DNA of 64,000 bases from Batillaria attramentaria (GCA_018292915.2 JACVVK020000054.1:782001-846000); one strand, 5' to 3'; counted from the first letter of the stretch, positions 1-13,563 are shown. Notes: generated from the sequence alone by a model not told the origin. A program made the numbers and translations.

Positions 1-2197
<2,197 letters not shown>

Positions 2198-2248
<51 letters not shown>
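2198..2248. repeat. (AG)n microsatellite
   Basis: About 25 uninterrupted AG units. Confidence 0.98.
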
Positions 2249-2251
<3 letters not shown>

Positions 2252-2474
2252 CTATAAAGGGGTGCCGGCGTGCGCTAAGGAGGGAGGGAGGGTGAAGATC
2301 GTGACGTTACCACCCTCCCTCTCTCCCTCATTAACGCATCCGACTTTAGCCTACTCATCAACGTCATCAGCCTAAGGAGGGGGGTGAGGGGGTGGGAGGA
2401 GGGGCGGGGTGGGGGGGGGGCAGAGCGGTAGGAGCTCTCTCCTTCTCTGACGCAAGGACAGTCAAGCTGTGTAA

Positions 2475-2520
2475 GTATTGGACTGTGAATGCTTGTGTTG
2501 TAAGTTCGAATCCCAGCTTG
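2475..2520 (+). mobile_element. SINE family A remnant (tRNA-like 3' half)
   Basis: TATTGGACTGTGAATGC followed by the B-box-like AAGTTCGAATCCCAGC matches the tRNA-like head of the full copies at 40373 and 42996. It runs into a C15 tract and the SINE body is absent. Confidence 0.5.
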
Positions 2521-2639
2521 AACCCCCCCCCCCCCCAATTCATTCTTCATTCCCTGCTTTTTCAAAGAAAAAAAAAAAAAAGCGCGGTCGATTCTTCTTG
2601 TTTGCCCCCTGCTTGACACAATATCACCCATTCGTGATT

Positions 2640-3023
2640 CTTGATGGAAATATACAGATGTCAAATCCCTGACCAGCTCTCTCTCTACCTCTCCCTCTTT
2701 CTCTTTCCTCGTCCCCTACCCCCCAAAATTCACCGACAACAAGCTAACAACAGCCCCAAAATCATATTCTAGTCATGCTAATTACAATGTGTCCATTTTG
2801 AGATGCGGCTCACCCCGCTATACACACTCCCCTTCCCTCCGCCCCCTAACCACTCCCCCCCCCCCCACTCCATCCCCGGCCCGTTCGTCTCTTTCTCCTC
2901 CTTTCACGATCGCATACAATATTGTGTACGCCCGGAGAGCGATAATAATATCTATATGATTGAACGTATCGTATAGCATTACTCTCTGTCTCTCTCTCTC
3001 TCTCTCCCCCCCCCCTCCCTCTT
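2640..3023. other. Pyrimidine-rich stretch, no gene seen
   Basis: Long C- and CT-rich runs (2530s, 2860s, 3000-3015) with an AT-rich patch at 2930-2980. Nothing coding recognised. Confidence 0.6.
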
Positions 3024-3064
3024 TTCTTGCGCGGCGTTAAGCCTCAAAAACTCACTCACTCACT
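3024..3064 (+). mobile_element. Tail of a second molluscan-type SINE
   Basis: TTGCGCGGCGTTAAGCCTC followed by a short-unit run (CTCA)n. The GCGGCGTTAARCCT plus short-repeat end is the same as at 57930-57968 and differs from the GACGTTAAACTCC tail of family A. No head is recognisable. Confidence 0.55.
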
Positions 3065-3129
3065 CTTTCCCTCCCCCTGACCCCTCCCCCCTCTCTCTCT
3101 TGCTATTTTTGATTACATACATGACCATG

Positions 3130-3200
3130 TTCATGTTTTTCCCCGTGTTTCATTGAAGATAACCTTCATGTTTTTCCCCCGTGTTTCATTGAAGATAACC
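3130..3200. repeat. 35/36-bp tandem duplication, two copies
   Basis: TTCATGTTTTTCCCC...GAAGATAACC occurs at 3130-3164 and again at 3165-3200 with one extra C. The near identity implies a recent event. Confidence 0.95.
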
Positions 3201-3319
3201 TATATCTCTGTGTAGATGTAGTCGTAGCTTCACGTGTAATTTGTAGTAAGGACAGGTTTACAAGATGTGCCCAACCTCTTTTCCTTGAATAATAAAAAAA
3301 CAACAAAAAACAAACAAAC

Positions 3320-3352
3320 AGTCAGTCAGTCAGTCAGTCAGTCAGTCAGTCT
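3320..3352. repeat. (CAGT)n tetranucleotide repeat
   Basis: About eight CAGT units directly following A/C-rich sequence. Confidence 0.95.
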
Positions 3353-3429
3353 GTTTTCACGCGACAGCAAACAAACAAGAGCTTGAGAAATCATACGCTA
3401 ATGGTAAACTGATCAGTTACAGAAAAAAG

Positions 3430-3695
3430 TCAGGCGCGCGCTAACGCAGTGCTCGCTGTGTGAAGAACGTAGACTAATGGGCAGGAAGCCTTAATTCCGC
3501 CAATGGAAGAGCGCGGATTGACAGTGTCCACCTCCGCGCCGCGCGTGCCACCGCTGGCTGTTGGCGAGAGGAGAGTGGAGGTGGGGCGATCTCCTTGTCT
3601 TCATCGATCGACGGACGGAAGACAATGCCTCTGTGCTTCAAGCTCCGCGAGCCGGTTGAGGGTCTGTAAAGTTCTCGTGAACAGCTCAAAGCACG
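3430..3695. promoter_or_regulatory. CpG-rich patch, possible promoter or exon
   Basis: Between AT-rich flanks this stretch has many CG dinucleotides (GGCGCGCGCTAACGC, CTCCGCGCCGCGCG, ATCGATCGACGGACGG) and a plus-strand open frame. No TATA box, recognised protein motif or clear splice sites accompany it. A short CpG island or a first exon is possible; it may also be chance. Confidence 0.2.
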
Positions 3696-3764
3696 GTGCG
3701 TTTTTTTGTTTTTTTTTTGTTCGTTTTTTTTTTGTTTTAATTTTTTTACTTTGTTGTTTTTTTT

Positions 3765-3766
<2 letters not shown>

Positions 3767-3821
<55 letters not shown>
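3767..3821. repeat. (GT)n microsatellite
   Basis: About 27 GT units after T-rich sequence. Confidence 0.98.
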
Positions 3822-3822
<1 letters not shown>

Positions 3823-3879
3823 CACGGTTTTTGTTTCTTTGTACTTTATTGCTGTTGTTTTCTGTTTGCTGCTTATCGA

Positions 3880-5214
3880 TGGGGTCACGATGACACTGTT
3901 GTACTTCACTGACCCTACAAACATTAAACAAGGGGGAAAGGCGACTCTGCTAAGGTATAATGTATGCTTCGGGGGGGGGGGGGGGGGGAGAAAGAAAGAA
4001 CGCTCCAGAGTCGTACCTGCGTGCGCTAAAAGTATCCCTGTGCTATTCTCCTTGACACCGGTACAAAATTATTTTCAAAATAAAGCCGCCATCTCATTCT
4101 TTCTCCAACAATATTACCCCCAGCTGGTTTTATTAACAGGGATGTCCCACACGAAAGCTGCAAAACGGGCCGTTGGAGAGAGGGGAAAGGAAGGTGACCA
4201 AAGCGCCCTCTCGCGGTAATTAAGATGCTCTTCTCGTCCCAGTCACGTCAGTTTCCCGTAAAGGGAGAAAATCTCCGCTTCGACCATGAATCCGGATCAA
4301 GCATGTCAAGCAAGGAAACGCCGCTCTCACGACCACGTCATACGTGTGTTCTGTTACGGAAATGAAAACGTAGTTTGCGCTGTTTTGCCTTGTCTCATTA
4401 CACCGTAGGAACATCACGAACAACAGGGCACTTCAATTTGCCAGCGTCTGTCGTAACGCTGGGCATCTATTTCGCATCCTTCGCAATTTGCGAAGGGGCT
4501 GCATCTTTTAATCTTCACGCTGGCTGTTACACGGTCATTTCAAGCAGCCTGGTCAAGGGAAGCCACTCTAAGGGGTCCCCCACAGCTCACTAACAGTACA
4601 GGATCGAACTGGTCAAGAGAAACGGTATCGGGACAGAGACACTAAATCGACTGGAGTTTAGAGATCTAAAATTACCTTGCCCCCGTCCAGTCCACAATTT
4701 AGCCCGAGAAATCACGTAGGAGTTAAAGACAGCACGTAGGCCAATTCGGGGTTTTGAGTGGATTTTGGGGGCTGCTTCGATGTTCTGTAAATATATCTGC
4801 ACCCGCGCTAACATCCAGGTGCAAGGTTTGGACAAAATTACCCCATTCACAAGAGATTGACCGACTTCATATTATTACTATATTACTTAACTGCTTTATA
4901 AGGAGGATGCAAGCCTGCCGCTCCTCTATAAAAAGGTCCCGTATCTCCCACTTGAAAATAAAGTTCTCGCCTGTTGAGTGTCACGTTTTTGAAGCTTCGG
5001 GCAAAAGTCAGTTCTGGCGGAGCTAGGTGATATTTTATTCATGCTTGTTCATTGCGGATCAGCTGCCCTGTCTTGAGGAAAATGGACTGGGAAACGATTG
5101 CACTCTGGACAAAAACGTGCACAGTGCTCTCCTTTGGAAACGTTCAGCCCACAAAAATCGAAAATAAATGCAATTCTAAAATTCAGAAACTTACATTTCT
5201 GGCCCTTCGCACCG
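3880..5214. other. No gene seen
   Basis: Moderate-GC unique-looking sequence with one G17 run at 3970. Several open frames of 60-90 codons exist on both strands, but none has a motif, biased composition or paired splice sites. Any downstream zinc-finger exon of the minus-strand gene would have to show H-x3-H repeats here, and none was found. Confidence 0.6.
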
Positions 5215-5360
5215 CGTGATTGTATTTGTAACGTGCTCCTGTCCAGTGTCTGAGATAATGCGTGTGATTCACGTGAGCGTGCGTATTGGGTTTAGCTCGC
5301 AGCGCTTTGAGCCAAATATTTTCGATAGAGCGCCAATATTAATGGCATTATTATTAATAT
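5215..5360 (-). repeat. Repeat family C copy with adjacent (AAT)n-like stretch
   Basis: Reverse complement shares CGCACGCTCACGTGAATCAC and the CTGGACA-type end with copies at 48505, 49880, 60572 and 9585. On its 5' side (5340-5360 here) lies an AAT-rich stretch, as at 48434-48500. Confidence 0.75.
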
Positions 5361-5515
5361 TATTTTTACGGTGCCGGGACCAAAATTTAAAAGGTGCGAG
5401 CTTTTACATCCGAATACTTTGATTCCTGTTTTCGGGAAACAATCCTTGGCTGAAACGGGTGAAACAACTGAATTGTAGGTAAACAATAAATTCACAACTA
5501 AATTCGTACACTCAC

Positions 5516-5760
5516 CTGATCACACATTTTGCACTGGTATGTCTTGTTGACACGGGACTGTGGTTTCACAGGCTGGGGGATGACAAGGGGGGTGTTGGGC
5601 CCGGCCCCCGGGGGATTGGGGGGCCCGCCTGTGGTGGGGGTGGGGGGTCCGCTGAGGCTGCCTGTGCTGGAGGTGCGACAATACCCCGCCACACCCCCAA
5701 CACCACCTCGATGGACGTCCCCCACCCCACCCACACCCCCGCCCTCGCCGCCAAGCGCCC
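5516..5760 (-). CDS. Internal exon of a C2H2 zinc-finger transcription factor (rotund/squeeze/ZNF362/ZNF384-like)
   Basis: Seen: read on the minus strand, a polypyrimidine tract ending TTGTTTTCCAG precedes base 5760 and a consensus donor GTGAGTGT follows base 5516, giving a 245-bp exon. Its open frame is 81 codons plus two leading bases, so it enters in phase 1 and leaves in phase 0. The first half is Gly-rich (ALGGEGGGVGG), the middle is Pro/Thr-rich, then comes NTPLVIPQPVKPQ and finally KTYQCKMCDQ, the two-cysteine half of a C2H2 finger. Known: rotund, squeeze, ZNF362 and ZNF384 have a low-complexity N-terminal region, then a hydrophobic Val/Pro stretch, then KTYxCKxC opening the first finger. 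Inference: the histidine half and remaining fingers lie on exons left of the window; none was found in 1-5515. The product would be a nuclear DNA-binding regulator. Exon status is strong; the family is tentative, since many C2H2 proteins share YxCxxC. Confidence 0.72.
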
Positions 5761-5799
5761 CTGGAAAACAACGAGCAGAAGAGCAATAAATAACAATCG

Positions 5800-5975
5800 T
5801 CATCCATCATCACCATCCTATCATCATCATCATCATCTGAAACTCATCTTCATCTATCATCATCAACATCGTCAGGCCCCTAAAGCACAACGAGCAGAAA
5901 TAGCACCATCATCACATCATCATCAGAAACGGAATGAATCACAATCATCACCGTCGTCGTCATCGTCATCATTCG
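5800..5975. repeat. (CAT)n-rich cryptic simple repeat
   Basis: Interspersed CAT/CAA/CGT trinucleotides (for example 5819-5836). It lies just upstream of the zinc-finger exon's acceptor on the minus strand, beginning about 40 bp from it. Confidence 0.9.
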
Positions 5976-6313
5976 TCTTTAACAGCGCTATGATTTCAGG
6001 AAAAAAATTCCTTTGGTGTGTCTATTGCAGGACCAAAGGGCGTAAGTAAAACTCAACATCTATTACCATTCTTGGATGTCACCATCTGTGGAAGCTGATC
6101 ACTTTGATAAACCCCAAAATCTTTTAATTGAATGCCAAAGATTAGCTGATAAATACAAAAAACAACAACAAAACAACAACAACAACAACAACAAAGCTTA
6201 AAGAACAAGTTGATAATGGACTTCTAATGGCTGGTCCTCCGTAACTTTTCGATCTTTCGAGTGATACAGAATGTCAGCTAACAATATAAAGACGTATAAA
6301 TATGACCATAATC

Positions 6314-6317
<4 letters not shown>

Positions 6318-6385
<68 letters not shown>
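6318..6385. repeat. (AG)n microsatellite
   Basis: About 34 uninterrupted AG units; a second shorter tract lies at 6545-6568. Confidence 0.98.
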
Positions 6386-6388
<3 letters not shown>

Positions 6389-6664
6389 TGCACGCAAATA
6401 AGCATGCATGATTTCCCCGTTCGATATTAACAGGAGCGTCATCTAGAACTGTCATTTCCTCTCCCGCAAAACTGACAGTTCAGCATGCACAGAAAACTGC
6501 ACCCGAGGCCCTCCGTTTTGGCACCCCCATGCATGCATTCATGCAGAGAGAGAGAGAGAGAGAGAGAGGGGAGTCCAGAGTGAGATCCCAAATTTCCTTC
6601 TTTGGGAAGAGAACTTTTCTGCAGCATTGTCAGAATGGTAACCTATAAACGACAGTGATTAACA

Positions 6665-7090
6665 TACAGCCTTCACAAAAAGTTAAGGACCACTTGCAAA
6701 TATCATTCAACTTTTGTAGTGGTGGCATGCTGGTGTAGTGCTGAACATCGCTGAAACAGCGGCTTATGTAGGCAAACAAATGAGCACAGTTCATAACCAG
6801 GGATGCATTCTTTGACCTGCATCTCATTTTTGCCGTGCAGAAAGCCCCAGGTATCGCTCACTGAACACTGAAACTCGGTCTAGTTTTGCCGAAATTGCAG
6901 ATTTTCAAACGCGCCAAGCATGCTGTGTGACGCGCACGTGCCATCCACACAGTGGTCGCCATGTTCACTAATTACCCCTTAACCTTGCAACCGAATTTTA
7001 CGGGAAACATCTTATTCGTTTAGTTTTTCTGATTTATTGAAACTGTCACCCATTATGTTGACTGGTCCTTAACTTTTTGTGAAGACTGTA
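6665..7090. mobile_element. MITE with 26-bp TIRs and TA target duplication (Tc1/mariner-like)
   Basis: A TA dinucleotide then CAGCCTTCACAAAAAGTTAA... (6667-6692) is mirrored by ...TTAACTTTTTGTGAAGACTG (7063-7088) and TA. The 26-bp inverted repeats differ at one base. The 422-bp interior has no transposase frame. Known: TA duplication and CAG-starting TIRs are typical of Tc1/mariner-superfamily elements and their MITEs. A diverged relative lies at 53896-54130. Confidence 0.88.
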
Positions 7091-7285
7091 TCAGCATTCT
7101 TTCTTACGCAAAGACACGGTCCCCTATACCAAACACTTTCCTCATTTCTTTCTGTTTTTTTCCCCCACCCCACTAAGTTACTGTTCATTTGGGGGGTCTT
7201 CGCTTCACTTCGGCTGCCTCAACTCAAGGTCAGCGTCACTGTGCATGTGGCGAAGTCAACCATCTACCTGTGACGTATCATTTGC
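7091..7285. other. No gene seen
   Basis: Short unique-looking stretch between the MITE and a G-rich minisatellite. Confidence 0.55.
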
Positions 7286-7287
7286 TG

Positions 7288-7372
7288 GGTTGGGGGTGGG
7301 GGACAGGGGTAAAGGGGGAGCGCGGTTGGGGGTGGGGGACAGGGGTAAAGGGGGAGCGCGGTTGGGGGGGGG
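7288..7372. repeat. 36-bp G-rich minisatellite, about 2.3 copies
   Basis: The unit GGTTGGGGGTGGGGGACAGG... starts at 7288, 7324 and 7360. The G-runs would favour G-quadruplex formation on this strand. Confidence 0.95.
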
Positions 7373-7863
7373 GGGAGGGAATGGGGGACAAAGCCGCAGT
7401 GCATATAATCCCCGGCTGAGCTAGCAACCCGAGACAAGAGATCGGTACATGCATTACCAACCGTATCATAAAGATAATCCTTTATAACGACTTCTGAGGT
7501 GAAACCAATTCTTTCGCTCATATAGGTGACGCCTGCATGGTGCAGTCCAAGTCAGATGCTTTCATTAGGGCCCGCTGGGGAAAAAAAGTCTGAAACTACA
7601 GGAGCACATGAGCAAAAATTCAAACTAGTTGATCCTCCACTGACAGACCCGTTGGTCGCTCACACAAATCAAACCCTCACCTGTCCCAATCTCGATGTAT
7701 CATCTATACAAATTCCTGTCAAGAACGGTTGTGAACATGCCTGCCACTTTCTTTGCCAAATTTGGTCGATCTTGAAACTTTAACCGTTGTCTTCGAACTC
7801 ACGACCTCCTACTCCCGAAAAGCTCGGATCTTCCCCTGGGGAACAGGACGACTGTGGGTAAAA

Positions 7864-7866
<3 letters not shown>

Positions 7867-7899
<33 letters not shown>

Positions 7900-7953
7900 G
7901 GGGGCAGGAGAGGGGGGGGGGGGGTGAAGGCATGCGCCAGAGAGAGAGAGAGA
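7867..7953. repeat. (AG)n tracts separated by a G-run
   Basis: AG repeat 7867-7895, a G13 run about 7912-7924, then AG 7939-7953. Confidence 0.95.
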
Positions 7954-8526
7954 GTATTGCGTCACAGCGTGGTTCACTTCATAGGCACCTGCAGCATGTT
8001 TTGCGACAAAGCCAGGGTGCCTGTCGCGAGACATACGTGGCGGAAATAAACATGCGATGCCTCCTCAATAAAGTCGATGGGGATGAACGGAACCTGCCCT
8101 TTTTCCCCCCAACCGCCTCGCGTGAAGGAAATACATGTATCCGATTGAAAACCTGTCGCGGACATGCCCCAGTTACACGGTGGCGTATCCATAATGCACT
8201 GCCACTGTCAGGCAAATATTTCATCCTCTGTGACAATGCTTGCCTCCCCTCCCCCCCCCCCCTCTATCCCGTCTTCCTTCTGCTCCCCAGTCTTTTCTAC
8301 TGCCTCCTCCACCACAATCCACTCCCCCCCCCCCACACACTTACACACTAACGTGTCCTCCTACCCGTTCTTCACACAAGTGCACACTGTGCAGATAATA
8401 CCCACAGTTCTTTGGCCCTACACACTGCACAAATCTGCAGAATTTCTGAAAGTGTTCGAGAATGGTTATGTGTGCAGAAAATGTATATACACTGTTGCTG
8501 ATCACTGGATGGTTAGCTGTTTGAGC

Positions 8527-8630
8527 GTTTAACGTATTTTCCCGCCATATACGGGCGATATCAAAGACGGGGCAACGAAGTAAGAACAAGCACAAATATA
8601 TGGCCACAACCGGGCTTTGTCCTCGCGACC
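8527..8630 (-). mobile_element. SINE family A, partial and diverged
   Basis: TTTAACGTATTTTCCCGCCATATACGG, GATATCAAAGACGGGGCAACG and GCACAAATATATGGCC are the reverse-strand tail and body of the family. The tRNA-like head is mostly degraded. Confidence 0.85.
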
Positions 8631-9524
8631 AGCGTATATGTATAACTACAAGCCACAGTCACCACCACCACCCCAACAACCACCAAAACCACATCAACAA
8701 CCACCAAAACCACATCAACAACAAAAGAAACAACCAAGGCAACCATGTACGGCCGCTTTTCTCCTAGTCAGAATATTCTCACAACTTCTCTTTTCTAAAA
8801 GCTGACAAAAGTCTACACACATGGTGTGGGCGCCGAAGACCTCGGGGAAAAATGATAATTACAACAACAACAAAAAATCTTCACGGAGCTTCCCAGCGGG
8901 TAGCGACATCGTTGGTATTTCAGTTAAGATCAGTATTTTATCTGGACTCAGGAATTTGGGGCACGGACTCTCGCTGTTTCCCGTACTGACAACCTTGCCC
9001 ACAGCAGATTTGTGTCTTCTTTTTTCATTTTTAAAAAAATCTTCTACTATAAAGGCATAACCCCCTAAGGAGTACAGCTAGCGTACGCAAGGTTTTTTTT
9101 TTTCCTTCTTCTTTTTTCCCCCCTGTCAACTACAAGATTCCTCATCCCTTCGGCATCAAAGGCTCGCGATCGGGGGTGGCTTTCCAATTAGTAATGTTCT
9201 CCCAACGGCGGCCATACTCTGCCGCTTCCTTTCCGTTTTCCGTGTGTAATAGTTACAGGACGTCAGCAGCTGTGTATCGCTTCCGGTCACATGACCTAGT
9301 TTTCACTGCACTTATTTTCAGCCATTAGAAGCCACGCGATGTGCCCGCGTGCGCGACGACAACGTGTTTGCAGGATCAGTTTGAACTTAGGGAATTTCGA
9401 CAACTGCGTTCGAATGCGTTGCGTGAACTGCGAAAGCTGCAGGCCGGTAATATCTCAGTTCAAATATATTTTATATTTCAGTGTGACCACACCACTAGTG
9501 CCACTGCTACCCTAATTTTGCAGC

Positions 9525-9770
9525 AGCTACTTCTACTACTGCTACTACTACAACAACGAGTATTCAATATCGGTGCTTTACCAGGCCAACTGGCCATGAG
9601 TGGCGAGAACTGAACCGAAATCGCACGCTCAAGAAAACCACGCACATTCACTCACACATGTACATCAACATATTACAGCTACGTGATGCGACGCAGCACA
9701 TCAGTTCAACTATTAAAATCTGGAAAGTTTCCTTGAATCGGATTATTTAACTTTTGTAGATGAAGAGTTC
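9525..9770 (+). repeat. Repeat family C, diverged copy after (CTA)n(CAA)n
   Basis: ACTACTACAACAACGAG is followed by sequence sharing the CGCACGCTCA, ACATATTACA and TGGAATTT-like segments of the family. It is the most diverged of the five copies. Confidence 0.55.
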
Positions 9771-10159
9771 TGACGCCATTTACTAACAGGACCAAGGGGT
9801 CATAAATTTGGTAATAACTTCCTCTAATATTCTACCATTTGACAGGAAAATCTACATCCTATTATATCGACAACTTTTGCAAAAAAAACAAACAAACAAA
9901 AAAACCCCCTCCAAAATACATAAAATTTTGAAAATGAAAGTAACAACTTCAATCCTACCCTTCCCACCAGGCAATGCAAAAACACATCCATCCCCCCCCC
10001 CCCCATTATCCTCCGTTTTTTTTATGACAGGCACCAATCCATCCAAGTGGATGGGACAACTTAATCCCCACACGACGTCTAACCCGGTCACAAAGCATAT
10101 TACGGGAATACCGTGTCACGGCCTAGTAAGCCAGTTAGGCTGACCGCGGTTGGAACCGA

Positions 10160-10182
10160 GCGTGACCTGGCAAAGGTCACGC
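10160..10182. promoter_or_regulatory. Everted repeat GCGTGACCT-N5-AGGTCACGC
   Basis: Two perfect 9-bp arms with a 5-bp spacer. It contains everted AGGTCA half-sites (ER5 geometry), a form some nuclear receptors bind. No transcription unit is known beside it, so function is speculative. Confidence 0.2.
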
Positions 10183-10237
10183 CAAGAACGTCGTGACACT
10201 GGCTCCAGGGGAGATAATCAAGATGGCGCATAGTTTG

Positions 10238-10238
<1 letters not shown>

Positions 10239-10295
<57 letters not shown>
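10239..10295. repeat. (GT)n microsatellite
   Basis: About 28 GT units. Confidence 0.98.
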
Positions 10296-10296
<1 letters not shown>

Positions 10297-10559
10297 GTTC
10301 AGTATTGGTTGATTGGTTGGTTGTTTTGTTTTCCCCCGGAGCATCGGTTCACAGATTTTAACAACCATTGCCCTCAGGTAAATTAAGCCACCTAATTCTG
10401 AAGTACGAGAGTGCACACAGCATTTAAAATTATAGTAACGTGTCAGTAAAAGACATCCTTTGGTTGAAAAACCGAAATCCAGTGACCCCCCCCCCCCACC
10501 CCTCCCCCATTCCCGCGGTTGCTCTACTCGACTACCTTCGAATGAGGTAGCATCGGAAA

Positions 10560-11106
10560 AGGTTACCGCAATCTCACTAACCCCTCCCAACTGACGCTAC
10601 TGTCGAGCAAGAGCCACAAACCGACAGAGAAGAGTACATGTGGGCTTGTGACGTCGAGCACGCGCTGGGTCAGCTTGCCCCAGAAGCAGGCGGAGTTGGG
10701 GAGTTTGAGTTTCGAACATTTACTGCGCCCGAGGATTATTTTCTGCTGCAGGGGGTGGGGGGGGGGAGGATTTAGAGTGGTGTCGTATTTGGGGAGAGCT
10801 GGAGGGAAGGGGTGGGGGAGTCTGACGGAATGGGGGATTTTCTCTCGAGAGAATAACTCGGGAAATAGGTTTTCGATCTGCTGCAATTATGATGCACGAA
10901 TTTTGCTCCTGGCTCTGTGTACAAATTGCTGTGTCGGTGCACGAGTGAGGCAACAAGCAAAGGAACGAATCCTAATCATTACTAGTTTAAAGTCTAGCGA
11001 AACGTCGCTCGGTCCACACTGACTGCTACCTTATCTATTTATCGAAGAACAAACCAGTCCAAGTTAGAACTCGTTCGATTTCGAAACTGAAATGCACATA
11101 CTCAGA
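10560..11106. other. No gene seen
   Basis: Mixed sequence with G-rich runs near 10750-10820. Open frames on both strands have low-complexity proline or glycine runs and no splice support. Confidence 0.55.
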
Positions 11107-11302
11107 TTAACTCTTCCCGTACCGGCTACCTTCATGCCTCCCAGACCTTATGCACGGAAGCTGGACACAACCGAACCAAGTGGCCGTTAAAACTATTTCT
11201 TCAACTCCAAGGTGATCAGTTTTGCCACGATCGATCTTCTGCGTTACGCATTTTTGTCAATGGGCAACAATCGCCATCCATGTTAGGTTGGTAAAGAGTT
11301 AA
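11107..11302. mobile_element. Possible TTAA-flanked MITE (piggyBac-like)
   Basis: Begins TTAACTCTTCCCGTACC and ends GGTTGGTAAAGAGTTAA. The two ends share the inverted TTAACTCTT core. 196 bp, no coding capacity. piggyBac-superfamily elements duplicate TTAA. The TIR is short and imperfect, so chance is not excluded. Confidence 0.4.
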
Positions 11303-12290
11303 CACAGGATACCTTTGTCTCAGCTTTAAATCCATTATTTTCACGTCTCTTTTAAACCTAACGACATTCACGATTAATCCTCTCCCTGGTACCTCGTCAC
11401 ATCAAAAGCTAGAAGTCACACAAGGCTGACCTTCCTTCTGCCAAAATACGGCAGGTGGCTCGCGCAGTTGCTCCGGGACGACCGTTACTGGCAGTCGGAT
11501 TGTAAAAGACGGTAAAGACAGACGGAAAGTTTCCATCTCAAATATGACGCCAGCTACACTAGTACTATGTACAGCTCAGTGCTCAGCTTGTTTCCAGTTT
11601 TGCTGTCAAGTTTACGCTGGTGTTTGAAACGTAAGACAAAGCGATGCTGTTGCCGAGGCTTGTCAGGGGCATGAACGTAACTATGTGACGAATGAATGAA
11701 TGAATGAATGTCTTGTGCGTGCGTGCGTGCGTGCATGTGTGTGGACAGAGGGAGTTAATGGTATCTGCACGACATTAAAGTTCTTCACTATGAAAAAAAA
11801 ATAAATAACCCTTTGCCCTCTTCTTTTTTCTAGCGCCGAGTCAATTTGTCGCAGTTGCACCTTTCGTGACCCATATCAAACCCGAACACGACTCTGCAAT
11901 GAATTCAGCTTGCACATGCCGATAAGAGCTACAGAATTTATAAAAGCACGCCGTTTACGACTTTTTGTTGATAATGCAGACGTTTAAGTCAGCCAGCTAC
12001 TAAAGGCTCGGTCAGCAAGTGCACAACACGCAAGTTTCGATCAAACTGTAATATTATCCTGAAGTTTATTGCAAAACTGAATCGAAGACTGAATAATAAC
12101 ATTCCCTCGTGATTGAGATTGCTAGTCAAGAAACATCTTCGGTTTTTATTTTGCTGGGTTTTTTTTTCAGTCGTTGTTTGTGGAATTTTGTTTTGGTTTC
12201 TTGCACTTGTTTTCGCTTGTTTGGATTTGTTGTTGTTGATGTGTGGTTTGTTTGTTTGTGGCTGGTCGTTTGGTTGTTTTATTGTTTTTT
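11303..12290. other. No gene seen
   Basis: AT-rich, with a short (GAAT)n at 11692-11709 and (GTGC)n at about 11720-11735. The 12150-12290 part is T/G-rich. Nothing coding recognised. Confidence 0.6.
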
Positions 12291-12373
12291 ATTCGGGGGG
12301 GGGGGGGGGGCGGAGAGGGGGGTTAGTAGCTTTTAACCGTTCTGTTTTATGCTGTCTGCAACACTTGTCATCA

Positions 12374-12530
12374 GGAGCCAGGCAGCCACATGGTAGAGTG
12401 TTGGACTTTTAATGCTCGCGTCGTAAGTTCGAATCCCAAATATTTGTGACACTTCTCCCCCCCCCCCCCCCGGCTTTTATATCATTCATATGTGGTGGAA
12501 AAAACCTCCCAAACGCAGACCCATCCCCCA
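12374..12530 (+). mobile_element. SINE family A, old full-length copy
   Basis: tRNA-like head (GGTAGAGTGTTGGACTTTTA, AAGTTCGAATCCC), body AAATATTTGTG, a C16 expansion, then TATGTGGTGGAAAAAAC and a decayed tail. A G18 run precedes it. Confidence 0.85.
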
Positions 12531-12539
12531 CGTACTAGT

Positions 12540-13560
12540 TATCACAACAATGTCGCTTATTTCGGCTAGGTCGTCCTCCCATAAAACGAAACATTTGTAG
12601 TAACGTGCTTTGTCATGGTTTCGCTGTGGCCTATTTTGTTGTTTCGGTCTTCCTTTCTTTCTTTCTTCCTAGCACAGATAGACTAAAAAAAAAAAAAAAA
12701 AACCCAAATGTATGGTATCAAATGCCATAGTGCACGATCTCCTACGGAGAACCCTGACAGGCCACGCAAGGGAGAAGAGGCCAATTTTCAAAGCGGCTGT
12801 CTTCTTGCCGAGCTAATTATGAATTATCTTTTTTAATTACCCAAGCTCTTATAGCTCGCGAACAGTAGCTGAGTCATTCTCTTTCGTCAGCGGGAGGTCG
12901 ATCCTTCAATATGTCAAGTTTGTTTTTTTCTTTTTCATTTTTTTTTCTTGCTGCTTTTTTTCCTAAGTACGAGGAGAGGTGAATATCGCACATGTGCGAT
13001 ATTCAAAACAGCTCATTATAGTTTTCCTTTTTTTTTTGCAGGTGGATTCAAAATAGTCTGAGTCTGGGAGGGGCCGAAACATAACGTAGCTAGTGACTGA
13101 AGGCTTGTCTTGTTTTTGACAACCTGTCACGCGAGCCCGAATAGAATACGTCATGTGATTAAGTCTGGAGAAATTAATGATTTCATCTCGTCAGACGGAA
13201 AGACAGTAAACGGCTTTAACGACGAAGCGCTGAGAGGCAGCAAGACATGGCATATTTCACGTGTCGATGTGTATAGGTTGCGCAAATCGGCAATTTTATT
13301 TTGCCAGGCGTGTGTGTGTGTCGCAAAACGCGGCAGCTTTGAAAACATTTGAATGACGTTCTGCATTTACATATCTGTCAGAACACACACAGGTACAATA
13401 TATAAATACATAAAATAAATGCAAAGCTGCTCTTTCTTTTGCTTCCTGTTCTGCCTGTTTTTTCGGTTTTAGTTTATTCTTCTATTTGTTTTTCCAATTA
13501 AATAACTTGCAAAAAGATGCACCATACTTCGCTTTCTTTTGTCTCTGATGTCTGTTTTAG
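12540..13560. other. No gene seen; holds a perfect palindrome
   Basis: AT-rich, with T-runs and an A18 run near 12688. The 24-bp palindrome at 12981-13004 is listed separately. A plus-strand frame at 13110-13352 has no motif or paired splice sites. Confidence 0.55.
12981..13004. repeat. Perfect 24-bp palindrome
   Basis: GAATATCGCACA is followed directly by its reverse complement. No spacer and no mismatch; it could form a cruciform or bind a dimeric factor. Confidence 0.95.
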
Positions 13561-13563
13561 CTT

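Noticed and set aside
6630..6827. Conserved minus-strand peptide (KWSLTFCEGC) shared with 53764-54018 (KWSLTFCDDC)
   Set aside because: The similarity is DNA-level homology of the MITE terminal repeat, not a conserved protein.
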